A stretch of DNA of 64,000 nt from Nitzschia sp. pyKryTriq1 (lineage: Eukaryota > Bacillariophyta > Bacillariophyceae > Bacillariales > Bacillariaceae), in assembly GCA_956465555.1 (NCBI GenBank), contig OY101115.1, positions 2,418,001 through 2,482,000 on the forward strand. Reading direction: 5' to 3'. Each line of letters opens with the position of its first letter. Positions within the stretch are counted from its first letter, which is position 1. Positions 1 to 9,532 of the stretch are shown piece by piece. A program made the translations under genes and the position numbers. The notes beneath the pieces are model-generated. The model worked only from the letters and a program-made list of their open reading frames with translations, did no database searches and was not told the DNA's origin.

Positions 1-709
1 TTCCACTCTCGGACCACACACTGGGTGGGTGAAGGATACGAAGTACCACCAGAAGACAGATACGTTGTTTTCAATTGGCTGCAACTGTATCGAAAGCTGG
101 GACTGCTCTCAAACACCCATTCGTCATGTTTCTAAACGGGCTATCGAGAATAGTCCTGAAATGGGATCGACTCTCTCTAGCGATTTGCTGAGTCTCTGCC
201 TGATCGACGATCTTTGTCTAGTATCCGGAGGGGTTGACGGGAGAGTACATCTTTGGTCGCTGGATCCACTGGAAATGGGACCGTTTTCTTATCGGTGCCA
301 CGATGGCAGGGTGAATAGCTTGGCTTATTCTGCGACTATGGGATTGATTTTTTCCGTGGGACATGATGGCATGATGGTTGCGTCTACGGTGAAGACCGAT
401 TCTTTGCAGGTTCTATCTGAGGTTGAAGTAATGGGTTCCCCACGATTGAGTACAGTATTTATCATCGATGAGGATGCAAGTGGCTCCTCCTGCAAGCTCG
501 CGTTGGGCACGACGGATGGCCGTCTCATCATTCTTACTGTGGAGAAGAGCGATGACAAAACTGTCATGAATGAAGAGAGCAGGCTTGAACTTGATGGACA
601 GCCCATGATTTACAGTATCTGTAGCTTCCATCTACCTGTTTCTGATGGGTGTCCCTATTCGATACTTATCGGACATGCCACTGGTATGCATCAAGTTTGG
701 CTACATTGA
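1..709 (+). CDS. WD40-repeat protein, 3' end (partial)
   Basis: The reading frame is open from the left edge to a TGA at 707-709, so the true start lies outside the window. About 235 residues are visible. At least two WD40-type blades can be seen: one opening with HTGWVKD and closing with CIESWD near the edge, and one beginning HDGRVNSLAY with the strand pattern of a beta-propeller. VSGGVDGRVHLWSLD is a further blade edge. Such propellers are binding platforms, and no catalytic motif is present. The fragment is too short to name an orthologue; nucleoporin or assembly-factor propellers are possible but unsupported. It ends 17 bases before the stop codon of the opposite-strand TrmB gene. Confidence 0.8.
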   Translation, partial: STLGPHTGWVKDTKYHQKTDTLFSIGCNCIESWDCSQTPIRHVSKRAIENSPEMGSTLSSDLLSLCLIDDLCLVSGGVDGRVHLWSLDPLEMGPFSYRCHDGRVNSLAYSATMGLIFSVGHDGMMVASTVKTDSLQVLSEVEVMGSPRLSTVFIIDEDASGSSCKLALGTTDGRLIILTVEKSDDKTVMNEESRLELDGQPMIYSICSFHLPVSDGCPYSILIGHATGMHQVWLH

Positions 710-726
710 TATAAATGACTATAGTA

Positions 727-1647
727 TCACGGTTTCTCGCAATCCTCGATAAAGAAAGGTTCCGATGTTCGTGTAAATGTTGTACGATAGACAGATAGAT
801 TCTTGTCAAGAACACTCACTTCGCGTTCGGTTGGAATCCCGAAAATATTCTCTTCGAGATATTCGTCCTCATTTTCCACCCCGTCGCGGAAAAGGGTGGG
901 TTCCTGCCGAAACTGAAATCTCATGTCATCTAGAACTGGCTGGATATCTGATTGAAGGAAGACAGTTGCGCCAGCTGGCATGAACTTGGCCAAAGTAAGA
1001 ACCAATTCGGACGTTACCACCCTCCGCTTTGCATGTCTTGCTTTGAAATGAGGGTCGGGGAATTGAATTGTAACCACCTGAAGTTTGTCGTTGGCCTCTG
1101 CAATTGTCAATAATCGCTCAAGGTCGACGTTTGCATTACATCCTACAAAGTCAAGAAATCCTTCAAGTCCATGTTTTTTGACTCTGGTCTGTGCTTGATG
1201 TACAACAATGGGTCGGATTTCCAGTCCTAAATAATTGTAGTCGTCGGGTCGTTGTGACGCGAAGTCCACCAAAAAGCCACCTCTGGAACATCCAATATCA
1301 ACAAATAGCGGCCGACTCAAGTCATTGAAGACATCACGGGGCCACTGGGGAGATAGTACAGTGGGTTGCTGAAACTTGCTAGCAAGCGGATTTACGTGTT
1401 GACGCGATCGGAATGCATGTCTTCCCTCTGCACGCTCTTCGAGTCGAGGATCGTTCCAAGGAGAAAAATCTCCTTCGCTTTCGGCATCACCATACACTGT
1501 TTTGTCCTTGTCACTGGTAGGCGCCTTTGGCGATGAAAAGGCAGCAACGGCCCCAAAAACTGACCGACTATGTATCCTGGAGGCTTTGGCAATAGTCGAA
1601 GAACAAATCAAAGATATCATGATGGGGCTGCTGGTCAAGAATCTCAT
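727..1647 (-). CDS. trmB: tRNA (guanine-N7-)-methyltransferase, TrmB type, probably organellar
   Basis: A 306-residue protein with the TrmB fold. The SAM-binding loop DIGCSRGG is at about residues 117-124, the acidic strand GLEIR at 141-145, and the family signature QFPDPHFKARHAKRR at 195-209; a later QSD(I) motif also fits. TrmB methylates N7 of guanine-46 in the tRNA variable loop using S-adenosylmethionine. The first 45 residues precede the catalytic domain, contain a short hydrophobic stretch (IMISLICSSTIA), and then AVAAF, which resembles the diatom plastid ASAF cleavage motif. A plastid location is therefore inferred, with mitochondria as the alternative. The start is the first ATG (1645-1647). 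The gene is intronless. Confidence 0.88.
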   Translation of the reverse strand: MRFLTSSPIMISLICSSTIAKASRIHSRSVFGAVAAFSSPKAPTSDKDKTVYGDAESEGDFSPWNDPRLEERAEGRHAFRSRQHVNPLASKFQQPTVLSPQWPRDVFNDLSRPLFVDIGCSRGGFLVDFASQRPDDYNYLGLEIRPIVVHQAQTRVKKHGLEGFLDFVGCNANVDLERLLTIAEANDKLQVVTIQFPDPHFKARHAKRRVVTSELVLTLAKFMPAGATVFLQSDIQPVLDDMRFQFRQEPTLFRDGVENEDEYLEENIFGIPTEREVSVLDKNLSVYRTTFTRTSEPFFIEDCEKP

Positions 1648-3101
1648 TTCGTCGAATTCTACGGGAGGATAATTTTGGATGATTCCAATCGAACAATTCC
1701 GATATCGCCGATTCTCTTCTAGGGACAGATTCCTCGATTGTGGACGGTAGGATAGACTTGTATGCTTGCTCCTATAGATCTCGATCTATCTTTCCATCGA
1801 CAAATTCTTCAGTTTTCGTCTTTTGTGGTTTATGTTGGTGGACGCTGGACGCTGGGCGCTGGGAGCTGGTGGAAGACCCATCATCCATCATCACAATTCA
1901 TCGCGTCTGCGATCGGCATCTCGCTCTTTTTCTCGTGGTGTTGGACTTATTAGGTTATGAGTTGGAGTGTGGTCGTCCAGGTCATTAAGGTCGTTGGAGT
2001 CAAATTAGAACTCGCCTACTACAGTACACTGATACTTGCATTTTGCTACACTACAGCCGTCTTCGCATAGAACTATCAGCACATCATAACATGTACTACC
2101 GGCACAAATAATAAAGATTCAATCAATAAAGCAAAGCAACGGGATAGTAAATGAGTGCTCTAATGATGGATTGGTCTGTTGCATCCTCTGTATACAAATG
2201 ATCATCTCTCTACTACCGGTATCAGTTACTGCATGCACCAGAGATAGAAGTACTGTAGAAATAGTAAACAATATTTTTGTTGGTTTTCGTCCTCGAGACT
2301 GTCGTTACCACGAGTCTTCTTCAAGTATCATTGGCACGTTGCTTAGTCGTGATGCCGACAACCATCCTCGTCATTTAGGGTGCACGAATGAAAAATCCCT
2401 GCCTTGAGTGATATCTCCCATCAAAATGAGATATGAGATAACGATGATGATTCTCATTTTCACAGTGATATTATGTAGCACAAGAAGTTCGTAGACGTTA
2501 CCGGTACTTTCGTACCGGTAGGGAGGCTGCTTCCCGAACAAATGTTTATGCTAACCAGTTTATCTCGCTCTCTCCCGCCGACATCAATCAATCAATCAAT
2601 CGTGTTCGTAATTATCGTGGAAGTCGCCGATTCCGGAGTTTTATTTACGTGTGACACCTGCCTGAAAAGGCGCGGAACTTACGATTGTCATCGATCGGCA
2701 GCCAGATAACGGGCGTTCCGTCTCGTCGTTCTTGTGGGGAGAAAATCGGTCGCCAGGCGTGCGAACTTTCCTCGGCAGTCTTGTGAGCAAAAAAGGTTGA
2801 CGAAAGCAAGCAAAAGGGGGGATGTTTCCACCGATTGAAATGACTGGGTCCGTTGAGTCGTCATTGCAAGGGGGTGTCGGTGATGGATGGACGGACGGAG
2901 TACATAAGAGCGGCAAACCTCAAACCGCCGCGCTCAAGCCAAGCGCCGAGCGGCCGCGATCGAGATCAAGTAGATGCCTCTTGCATGTGATGATGCCGCG
3001 CGTTTCCATTTTCTGAACTTTCGACATTCATTTCTCATTTTGTTCTTCCTCTGCACAAGAGTAGACATTATATGCATTGAATTTGCTACTCAATTGCGTT
3101 C
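1648..3101. other. Head-to-head intergenic region between TrmB and ESS2
   Basis: 1.45 kb containing the 5' flanks of both divergent genes. I see no convincing gene: the open frames are short and low-complexity, and none shows a domain. It holds an (ATCA)n run at about 2583-2601. It also holds three copies of TACCGGTA (2214, 2499, 2513), the last two arranged as an inverted pair with a six-base spacer. No tRNA-like A/B boxes were recognised. Confidence 0.6.
2583..2601. repeat. (ATCA)n microsatellite
   Basis: About four and a half tandem copies of the tetramer ATCA in the upstream region of ESS2. Short simple repeat; no function is implied. Confidence 0.85.
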
Positions 3102-4583
3102 ATGGCGCCTCCAATTTCCAAACAGCGACGAAAGGTTCTTTCTGAGGAAGAATACACGGCGACATTGACTTCGATCGTGCAGCGCGATTATTTCCCTGCC
3201 CTTCCAGACCTGGAACGACAAGCCGCTGTGTTGGAACGGCGCGCTCAAGGAGACGTCGCAGGAGCCGTGGCGGTTCGACGAGCCGCTCGACGTCTCCAGC
3301 AACGCGAGGAAGCTCTGACAGCAGCAGAGGAGGAACAGGAATACGACCTGGATGGCCAGGTTCGACGACGCGCGAGACCGTTGCATCAGGAGAGCATTTC
3401 GGGGTTTCATGCACGTGTCACGAACGAAGACGACGAAGAATTTGACTCGAATCAAAAGAAAGAAGTCAAGGAGAATCGAGAACGCCTAGAAAAGCTGTTT
3501 CGACCCAATGCCGAGACAGTCCCCCTATTGACGAATCTGGCGTCCGACCAATTTCAACCAACGCCAAACCGAATAGCAGCAGCGGAATGGAACAATCCGA
3601 CCGTTCGAAATGGACTCTTTTTCAATCCCACGCCGCTTCGCAATCAACAACAACAACACATTGGTCAAGATTCATCAGCATCGCTCAAGCAAATTGCTAA
3701 TGGATCAAAAGAATCGTCGTCACAGCTCGCTCTCATGCTACCTCCTGCGAGACCGGGCAACACGCAACAGTCCACAGCTATGATTCGTCCAATTCCAAAG
3801 CATCAGCTTGTCGAATATGTCCCCAAGCATGCACTAGAAAAGCGAATCGAACCGTCACAGACCAGATTTCCAGACCAGAAAATTATTCCATTTTCTAGAG
3901 AGAGAGTAGGCCGGGGGTTAGTGCCGGCGGCATCGGACTTGGAGAGCGGGACGGATGGATCGGTGACGGATGCATCCACAGACTTGGATGCTCCCTTGCG
4001 ACCTGTTGACGAGGAACGACGACGTGAACAACGGCGGAGGGAACAACATCAACAATCGTATGTGGCCATGACGCCTCTCATAGTTCCTGGAATAACAGGA
4101 AATGAGTCACCTATTATGACGTGGGGAACGGTCGACAGCACTCCGTTGGTCTTGTCGGGACAAGAATCGTCCAGTGGTGCAACTACTAGAGAATCGTCGT
4201 CGTACAGTCTCGCGGGTGAAAATGAACGAGAAAAAGCAGCTAGAAAAGCCGAAAGGGAACTGGCTAGACGAGCCAAAAGAGCCAAGACCGTGAGAAAGTC
4301 TTCTCAAAATCGGTGCGCTGCTTCTAGTAGTAGCTCCACCAACAGGAGCAATACCACGACCCCCTCCTCCTTGACGCCGGCAGCACTGGCGCTCTGGCAA
4401 AAGACGGGCCAGAGAACACCATCTCGTGCTCGGGATGCATTTGCGTCATCATTACGATCATCGTACACTCCAAAGCTACAATCCAAATCAGGTTCCACGA
4501 GCATTTCTCGGGGAAGTGGTTCGAGTTGCAGGCGTCCTACTGATAACGCCTTCAACGCCACTCCTTTGGCCAGTCGGAAATAA
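3102..4583 (+). CDS. ESS2: Splicing factor ESS2 (DGCR14/Bis1 family)
   Basis: A 493-residue nuclear protein of the ESS-2/DGCR14 family, which associates with the spliceosomal C complex. Family marks in order: an N-terminal VLSEEEYTATLTSIVQRDYF segment (about residues 13-32) followed by PALPDLERQ; the ISGFHARVTNEDDEEFD segment near residue 100; and MTWGTVDSTPLVL near residue 340, matching the TWG-x-(I/V)-x-x-TPL motif. The C-terminal third is rich in Arg, Lys and Ser with a helical REKAARKAERELARRAKRAK stretch. The first ATG is at 3102. It is single-exon and lies tail-to-tail with the PPR gene, 34 bases between stops. Confidence 0.9.
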   Translation: MAPPISKQRRKVLSEEEYTATLTSIVQRDYFPALPDLERQAAVLERRAQGDVAGAVAVRRAARRLQQREEALTAAEEEQEYDLDGQVRRRARPLHQESISGFHARVTNEDDEEFDSNQKKEVKENRERLEKLFRPNAETVPLLTNLASDQFQPTPNRIAAAEWNNPTVRNGLFFNPTPLRNQQQQHIGQDSSASLKQIANGSKESSSQLALMLPPARPGNTQQSTAMIRPIPKHQLVEYVPKHALEKRIEPSQTRFPDQKIIPFSRERVGRGLVPAASDLESGTDGSVTDASTDLDAPLRPVDEERRREQRRREQHQQSYVAMTPLIVPGITGNESPIMTWGTVDSTPLVLSGQESSSGATTRESSSYSLAGENEREKAARKAERELARRAKRAKTVRKSSQNRCAASSSSSTNRSNTTTPSSLTPAALALWQKTGQRTPSRARDAFASSLRSSYTPKLQSKSGSTSISRGSGSSCRRPTDNAFNATPLASRK

Positions 4584-4617
4584 GCTTGTGTTAGCGTGTT
4601 AGCATAGCAATAGTTTT

Positions 4618-7600
4618 CTAGTTACGACTGGGTTTGGGCAAGTGGCGGTGCCACTCTTCTGGTTCTTCGTTGTCAGGAGAAATGTGTTGACCATAAATCT
4701 TTTCCCAAACTCCGCTGGAAATGATAGATTCGTAGGCTTTCCGCACTTCTGGTGCCAAGAGCCCATCTTGGTAACACAGCTTTAATGTCGTAGTCGCAAC
4801 CTTATCCGCAACAGTGACGGGACCTCCACGCAAAAGGCGGCGCAAGGATTTGGTGAGCGATGCATAGGTAAAGACAGTAGTCGCACCTAGGGTACGGATG
4901 TCGCCAAATGTTTTGAGGCAGAGTTGCAATGCATCCTCGCGTTCGTTGGGCCCGGCAGTGCCGCAAGCTGAAATAAGCAGGTGAAATGTGTGCGAATCTG
5001 GTTCCACTTTGAATTCTTCCAACTTTCGGTACAAGTCCATGACAGTCAAGTAGGTTGATTTTGGGTCGTTTCCTTTGATGACACTGTTCATGACAAAGTT
5101 GATCGTCTTCGTGTTGGGCGTCACATCCCAAAGTAGCAGACGATTCCAGACCTCCAGTGTCTGTTTAGCAGCCTCGTTTGGATCATTGGCCTTGTTCTTT
5201 ATGGCTAGCAGAAGGACGTTGAACGCTTCTGCATGAGGCTTGCAAGATTCGTCCTGACTTATTTGGTACGCTTCGTTCATCTCATTTAGGGTACTTTCCA
5301 AGTCGGCAACATTTTCGGATAGAACAGCAGTAGCTCTCAATTTAGCCAGGTAAATATCCTCATCTGGCCGTAGATTGATGTACCCTTCTTCATATAGTGA
5401 TTGTATTCTCTCGAACAGTGCAATCACTTTATCGGCGGTCTCGGCTCTGTACCAGTTGCGAACCATTAGTGCCTTGTAGGATTCCAAAGGAATCGGAGAG
5501 ATTTTTTTGTCATCATCACTGTTCCTAAGAGGCAACAGAACGGCTTCGGCAGCAGTGAGAAAGGCCTCCCCGTGACTGTAGTGCTTCCACTTTGTGTACA
5601 TCTTCACAACTCCAAGCAAGAATCCAGCAAGACCGTCGGAGTCTACGTTCAGATGGTGATTTTGAATTCTTTCAAGTGCACTCCTCCACAATGCTTCGGC
5701 GGTATCTAGATGTTTTCCATCTCGTTTGATCAGCGTGTAGATACCTGCCTCGTAGAGAGTCAGGTCCATCGTTTCAGTTTCGTCGGTGAGACGTTCTATC
5801 GTTTTGAGCACGGCGTTAGGGTCCTGGTCCAAGAATGCCCGGTGGAGTAAGAATAGATATCGCTCCTGAGAAAATGACAAACTGTCGCTTTTGATGCGGG
5901 TCAGAATAGTCAGCGCCGCCAAGGGAAGGTCGTTAGAGCTCCATAGTACATCGATCAATGTGTCCGCAATTTCTTGCTTCTTGTTCTGTTCCCAGCTGTT
6001 CCATTCGTTGAGAATCCGAGTAAAAAGAGTTTCGCTGGAGCTTGAATTACCATCCATGGCTTTTAGCACCAAATGAAGAGAGGTCCCATCCGGCTTTAAA
6101 TGCATTGTGTCGGTCATTCGAGAGAACCATTCTCGCACCTTCCGCTTGGCCGCCGGGTCTGAGCTTTGACTCCATATCTGGAGCAGACGATTGATGGTGG
6201 GAACAGTGACAGTAGCCTCCTCTCCGGCACGCCCCAGAATCTCACGAAAGATTTCTTCCGCTCTCCATGGCGCTCGCGGGTGCATCTGTACGGACCAAGC
6301 ATCCAGTAGACGGTCGACTAGAGCCGAGCCTGGATCCCCGGATGGATTTTCTGACAGTATGACGGTCGGATTCAACCGTTGAATCCAAATTGTGGCACTT
6401 TGTGCATCCCCCTGGCCAAGGTAAAAGTCTACCAAATGAAACATCAGATCATCACCTGGTTCCTCGATAGCCTCTATGCGAGGAAGAATTTTGGCAACTT
6501 CCAGTGGATCCGCTTTTCGCAGTATCTCGATCATTCGCTTTTCCATAGCTCCCACCTCGAAGGAAGATAAGGTTGTTTTCGTCAGGCCAGCTGGTGCATT
6601 TGAAGCCTCCCCCATGTCCGATTTCTCGTCGGGGCTATTTTGGAACGAAAATCGTTCTATCGCACTTTGAGTAGCTTCGGAGAGCTCCATTCCTTTCCAC
6701 AATGCTTCGTGTTTCAAAAAGTCCATCCGTTCCAATAAATGAGAGGAGAGATGACCTGCCGTATTGCGATCGAACTTGGACAAGACATCTGAAATAGTCC
6801 GATCAAATCGTTTGTTCCACTCGGTACTGTAGTCTGCCAAAAAGGGGTGATATGGGTCGGTGGTGGTACACAAAAGAAGTTCGGCTGCCCGTTTCGTTCC
6901 TTCCAACGACTTTAGTTGCAACCAACCATCACACAAAACAAGTAATTCCGAAACTGGAAAGGATGATTCTTCTTCAGCATTCTCAAGATGATGATTCCAT
7001 TCATTGTTTTGTAGTATGCTCAGTAATATTTTCTCCGATCGGTCGAGTGCCATCATGGAGAAGGGATACTGTTCATGAAGCTTCAGCCAAGAGTTCAATA
7101 TCATATCTCGTAATTCCATTAATTTGTTCGTTCGCAGGTGTTCGTTGTTGTATCCTGGAGTAGCAGTACGCGTAGATGTCGCCGTCGCAGCCATTTCATA
7201 AAATAACCGTTGCAGTAAGTGTTCTGCAGAGTCAATCGCATATCCTGATACTCTTTGTGTTGTTGTTGTCGTCGTGGTCATCCACATGTGGACGGCAGCC
7301 ACGACGTCGTCCCATTCTTCCTGACTCATGGTACCCAGAGGGACGCGCTGAGATCGCAACACGTGCTTGGTGTACATTTCCAAATTTCGTTCTTCTTCTT
7401 GGGCGCCATGATTATTATTTTCGGATGACGATATTCGCGACGACGACGACGACGATGGTCCTCGATGAAATTGTTCATTGTTGTTGTTCTTGCTGGAAAA
7501 GAAGCGACGCTTTCTCCCTCCTGGTCGACGATCAAGACATGATGATAATGGCGGCGAACCATGTGGTGGCTCTACCACGAGGACGCCACGGATCAAAAGC

Positions 7601-7641
7601 TGTCTTTGCAGTGCAAATTTCGCGGCGCTTAATCGATACAT
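4618..7641 (-). CDS. Large PPR/TPR-like helical-repeat protein, probably mitochondrial
   Basis: 1007 residues of mainly alpha-helical repeats. The clearest pentatricopeptide units are in the C-terminal third: VTPNTKTINFVMNSVIKG, VEPDSHTFHLLISACGTAG and TTVFTYASLTKSLRRLL, with the usual PD/PN-x-x-T-(Y/F/I) register; a further unit is LKPDGTSLHLVLKAM. PPR proteins bind organellar RNA one base per repeat. The N-terminus (MYRLSAAKFALQRQLLIRG) is Arg/Lys-rich and free of acidic residues, as in a mitochondrial presequence, followed by Asn/Ser/Thr tracts. No endonuclease or DYW tail is visible. Intronless. RNA target unknown. Confidence 0.75.
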   Translation of the reverse strand: MYRLSAAKFALQRQLLIRGVLVVEPPHGSPPLSSCLDRRPGGRKRRFFSSKNNNNEQFHRGPSSSSSSRISSSENNNHGAQEEERNLEMYTKHVLRSQRVPLGTMSQEEWDDVVAAVHMWMTTTTTTTQRVSGYAIDSAEHLLQRLFYEMAATATSTRTATPGYNNEHLRTNKLMELRDMILNSWLKLHEQYPFSMMALDRSEKILLSILQNNEWNHHLENAEEESSFPVSELLVLCDGWLQLKSLEGTKRAAELLLCTTTDPYHPFLADYSTEWNKRFDRTISDVLSKFDRNTAGHLSSHLLERMDFLKHEALWKGMELSEATQSAIERFSFQNSPDEKSDMGEASNAPAGLTKTTLSSFEVGAMEKRMIEILRKADPLEVAKILPRIEAIEEPGDDLMFHLVDFYLGQGDAQSATIWIQRLNPTVILSENPSGDPGSALVDRLLDAWSVQMHPRAPWRAEEIFREILGRAGEEATVTVPTINRLLQIWSQSSDPAAKRKVREWFSRMTDTMHLKPDGTSLHLVLKAMDGNSSSSETLFTRILNEWNSWEQNKKQEIADTLIDVLWSSNDLPLAALTILTRIKSDSLSFSQERYLFLLHRAFLDQDPNAVLKTIERLTDETETMDLTLYEAGIYTLIKRDGKHLDTAEALWRSALERIQNHHLNVDSDGLAGFLLGVVKMYTKWKHYSHGEAFLTAAEAVLLPLRNSDDDKKISPIPLESYKALMVRNWYRAETADKVIALFERIQSLYEEGYINLRPDEDIYLAKLRATAVLSENVADLESTLNEMNEAYQISQDESCKPHAEAFNVLLLAIKNKANDPNEAAKQTLEVWNRLLLWDVTPNTKTINFVMNSVIKGNDPKSTYLTVMDLYRKLEEFKVEPDSHTFHLLISACGTAGPNEREDALQLCLKTFGDIRTLGATTVFTYASLTKSLRRLLRGGPVTVADKVATTTLKLCYQDGLLAPEVRKAYESIISSGVWEKIYGQHISPDNEEPEEWHRHLPKPSRN

Positions 7642-8267
7642 TGTTTGTTTTCAATGTGACGACTAGCCGGCCCTGCGCAGTACCAGTACTCGTAGACGCA
7701 AGAAGTGGGTTTAAAATGGGATGTGATGACAAATGAATGTGAATGAAGGAATCATCATCAATGACGATGATGATTCAGACCGATCAGAGAATTTTGAATG
7801 CCGACGACGAAATAAAAAGAGCTCTACTAAGTAGACGCTACGTAGCTAGCGTGTGGCGTGCGCGTGAGTGGACATGAGGGCGAACGCGAACGACAGAGCT
7901 CGCCTTTGTGACGTGAGAAAGACCGACGGGCGCGTGGCGCGCTTCTCGCAGACATCCACGTGTCGTCGTTTTTGCCGCCGCGTGTGGGCGGGAAGCAAAA
8001 GATCCAACTTTTTGCCACATTCATTCGTAGACTACAGAATTTCCTTGTTACGTCTTAGTCGTCAGTTGTCTGCACCCATAAAGTACCGGTAGCTCTGCCG
8101 GGTACTAGTAGACCCGAACCTTTGTTGCAGGTGCCATTCTACTAGTACCTTTTGATATTATCGTCTACCCTCGCACCGAATTGTAGCACCCATCATACGG
8201 GAATTATAGTGCCTTTTTGGAAGCGAGAGCTTCGTGGAATCATCAACTGAATACAGTCAGTAGTACC
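7642..8267. other. Intergenic region, head-to-head
   Basis: 626 bases between the PPR start and the MORN/SAM gene. It contains one TACCGGTA (8084-8091) and nearby CTACTAG/ACTAGTA words. I see no gene or RNA. Confidence 0.6.
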
Positions 8268-9424
8268 ATGTCGTCCTCCAACAAAACTCAGTGTGAAAGG
8301 CGAGGTGAAACGATGCTGAGAGGCAGGTGGGTGTGCCTGGAAGAGGCGAAGAAAGACGGCAACGATCAGCAGTGGTGGACCGCTACGTTGGGTGGAGAAA
8401 ATGTGCCCGTGCCCGAAACGAAGAAGTACACGCCCATTTGGAAATACCAGACCAGCGGCCTGATGGATCTTGGGAGCTGGAAACGTACCCAGTTGTGCTG
8501 GGTGGAGCATGGATTTGGAGTAACCTATTGTCAATCGCCCGAAAAGATAAAAGGTTTGGTTTATATTGGGGGCAGAAGCAAAGGGACATATCATGGAATG
8601 GGAAGAACCTTTGGCTGGCTTCGTCCAAAACCTGGAGGACTAATGTTTTCCCCAACTCGCCACTTCGACAAAGGATTGACGGGAAGAACGTCAGCCTACC
8701 TTATGAATATTATGGAAAATATGTCTATGGTCAACACGATGACCCGAATGCCATAGTAACCCTGAAGGATGGAACAACGCGGAAAGGGCCCTGGAGAGAC
8801 GGCAAACCCGTGGGCGATTGGTTCAAAGATCATGCGGTAGTCCCTCGACCAAAACATAAGCCTTTGACCCCAAACTCCGTGCCACAAGAGCCCCAGCAGC
8901 AAGCAGCAGCATTACCATCGAACGACCAGCCAGACATCAATCAGCAGCCGACCATCGCTGTCACGCCTCCTCCTACAAATCCTAGCACGCCAATTGCTGT
9001 GTCTCCTGTCGCCCCCAGCCAAGAAGGTCAAGCTGTTGAAAGACCAAAGAAGAAGCAACGGCAATCAAAAGAAGACACTGTGATGGCGGCCGACGATGCG
9101 GAAATGGAAAGGGAAACTAGTATAGCGGAGACACTTCCTGACACTGCACCCTCGTCTACCATTAGTAGTAGCGCTGAGGAGCAGGAAGTTGAGAGGGATC
9201 AAAAAACACTGGAGCTGACTCGTTGGTTGGCCGAGGATGTGATTGGTAGATCTCCAATCATGGCAGAAATGAGAGCGTACGCCCGAGAGCTCATCGAGAA
9301 AGGTTTCCATTCCTCGGAGGTAGTAGCAGAATTTTGCATGGAAGAGGACATCGTTTCGTGGACGTGGATGCTGCCGATCCACAAGCGCATTTTTAGAGCA
9401 TGGCTTCAACAATCAACAACATAG
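8268..9424 (+). CDS. MORN-like / SAM-domain protein with an apparent frame change
   Basis: The best ATG (8268) opens a frame reading MSSSNKTQCERRGET and then QQWWTATLGGENVPVPETKK. From about 8465 the protein-like reading moves to another frame: DGSWELETYPVVLGGAW, FGLYWGQKQ, then SLPYEYYGKYVYGQHDDPNA and the MORN-like VTLKDGTTRKGPWRDGKPVG. That second frame has no ATG before residue-rich coding begins and runs to TAG at 9422-9424. The C-terminus is SAM-like: LTRWLAEDVIG through MLPIHKRIFRAWLQ. A Pro/Gln/Thr-rich linker separates the parts. The two halves would form one 385-residue protein if the frame changed once near 8460-8475, through a real frameshift, a sequencing error or an unseen intron. 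Function unknown; SAM domains usually mediate protein contacts. Confidence 0.6.
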
Positions 9425-9532
9425 TAATTCAAGATGAGCTCTACCGGACAGTAATTTTATGTAGTACATACTACTTCATAACATTTTCCTTCTAACAGAG
9501 TATCTAATGGGCAAACATTATATGTTGTTTCT

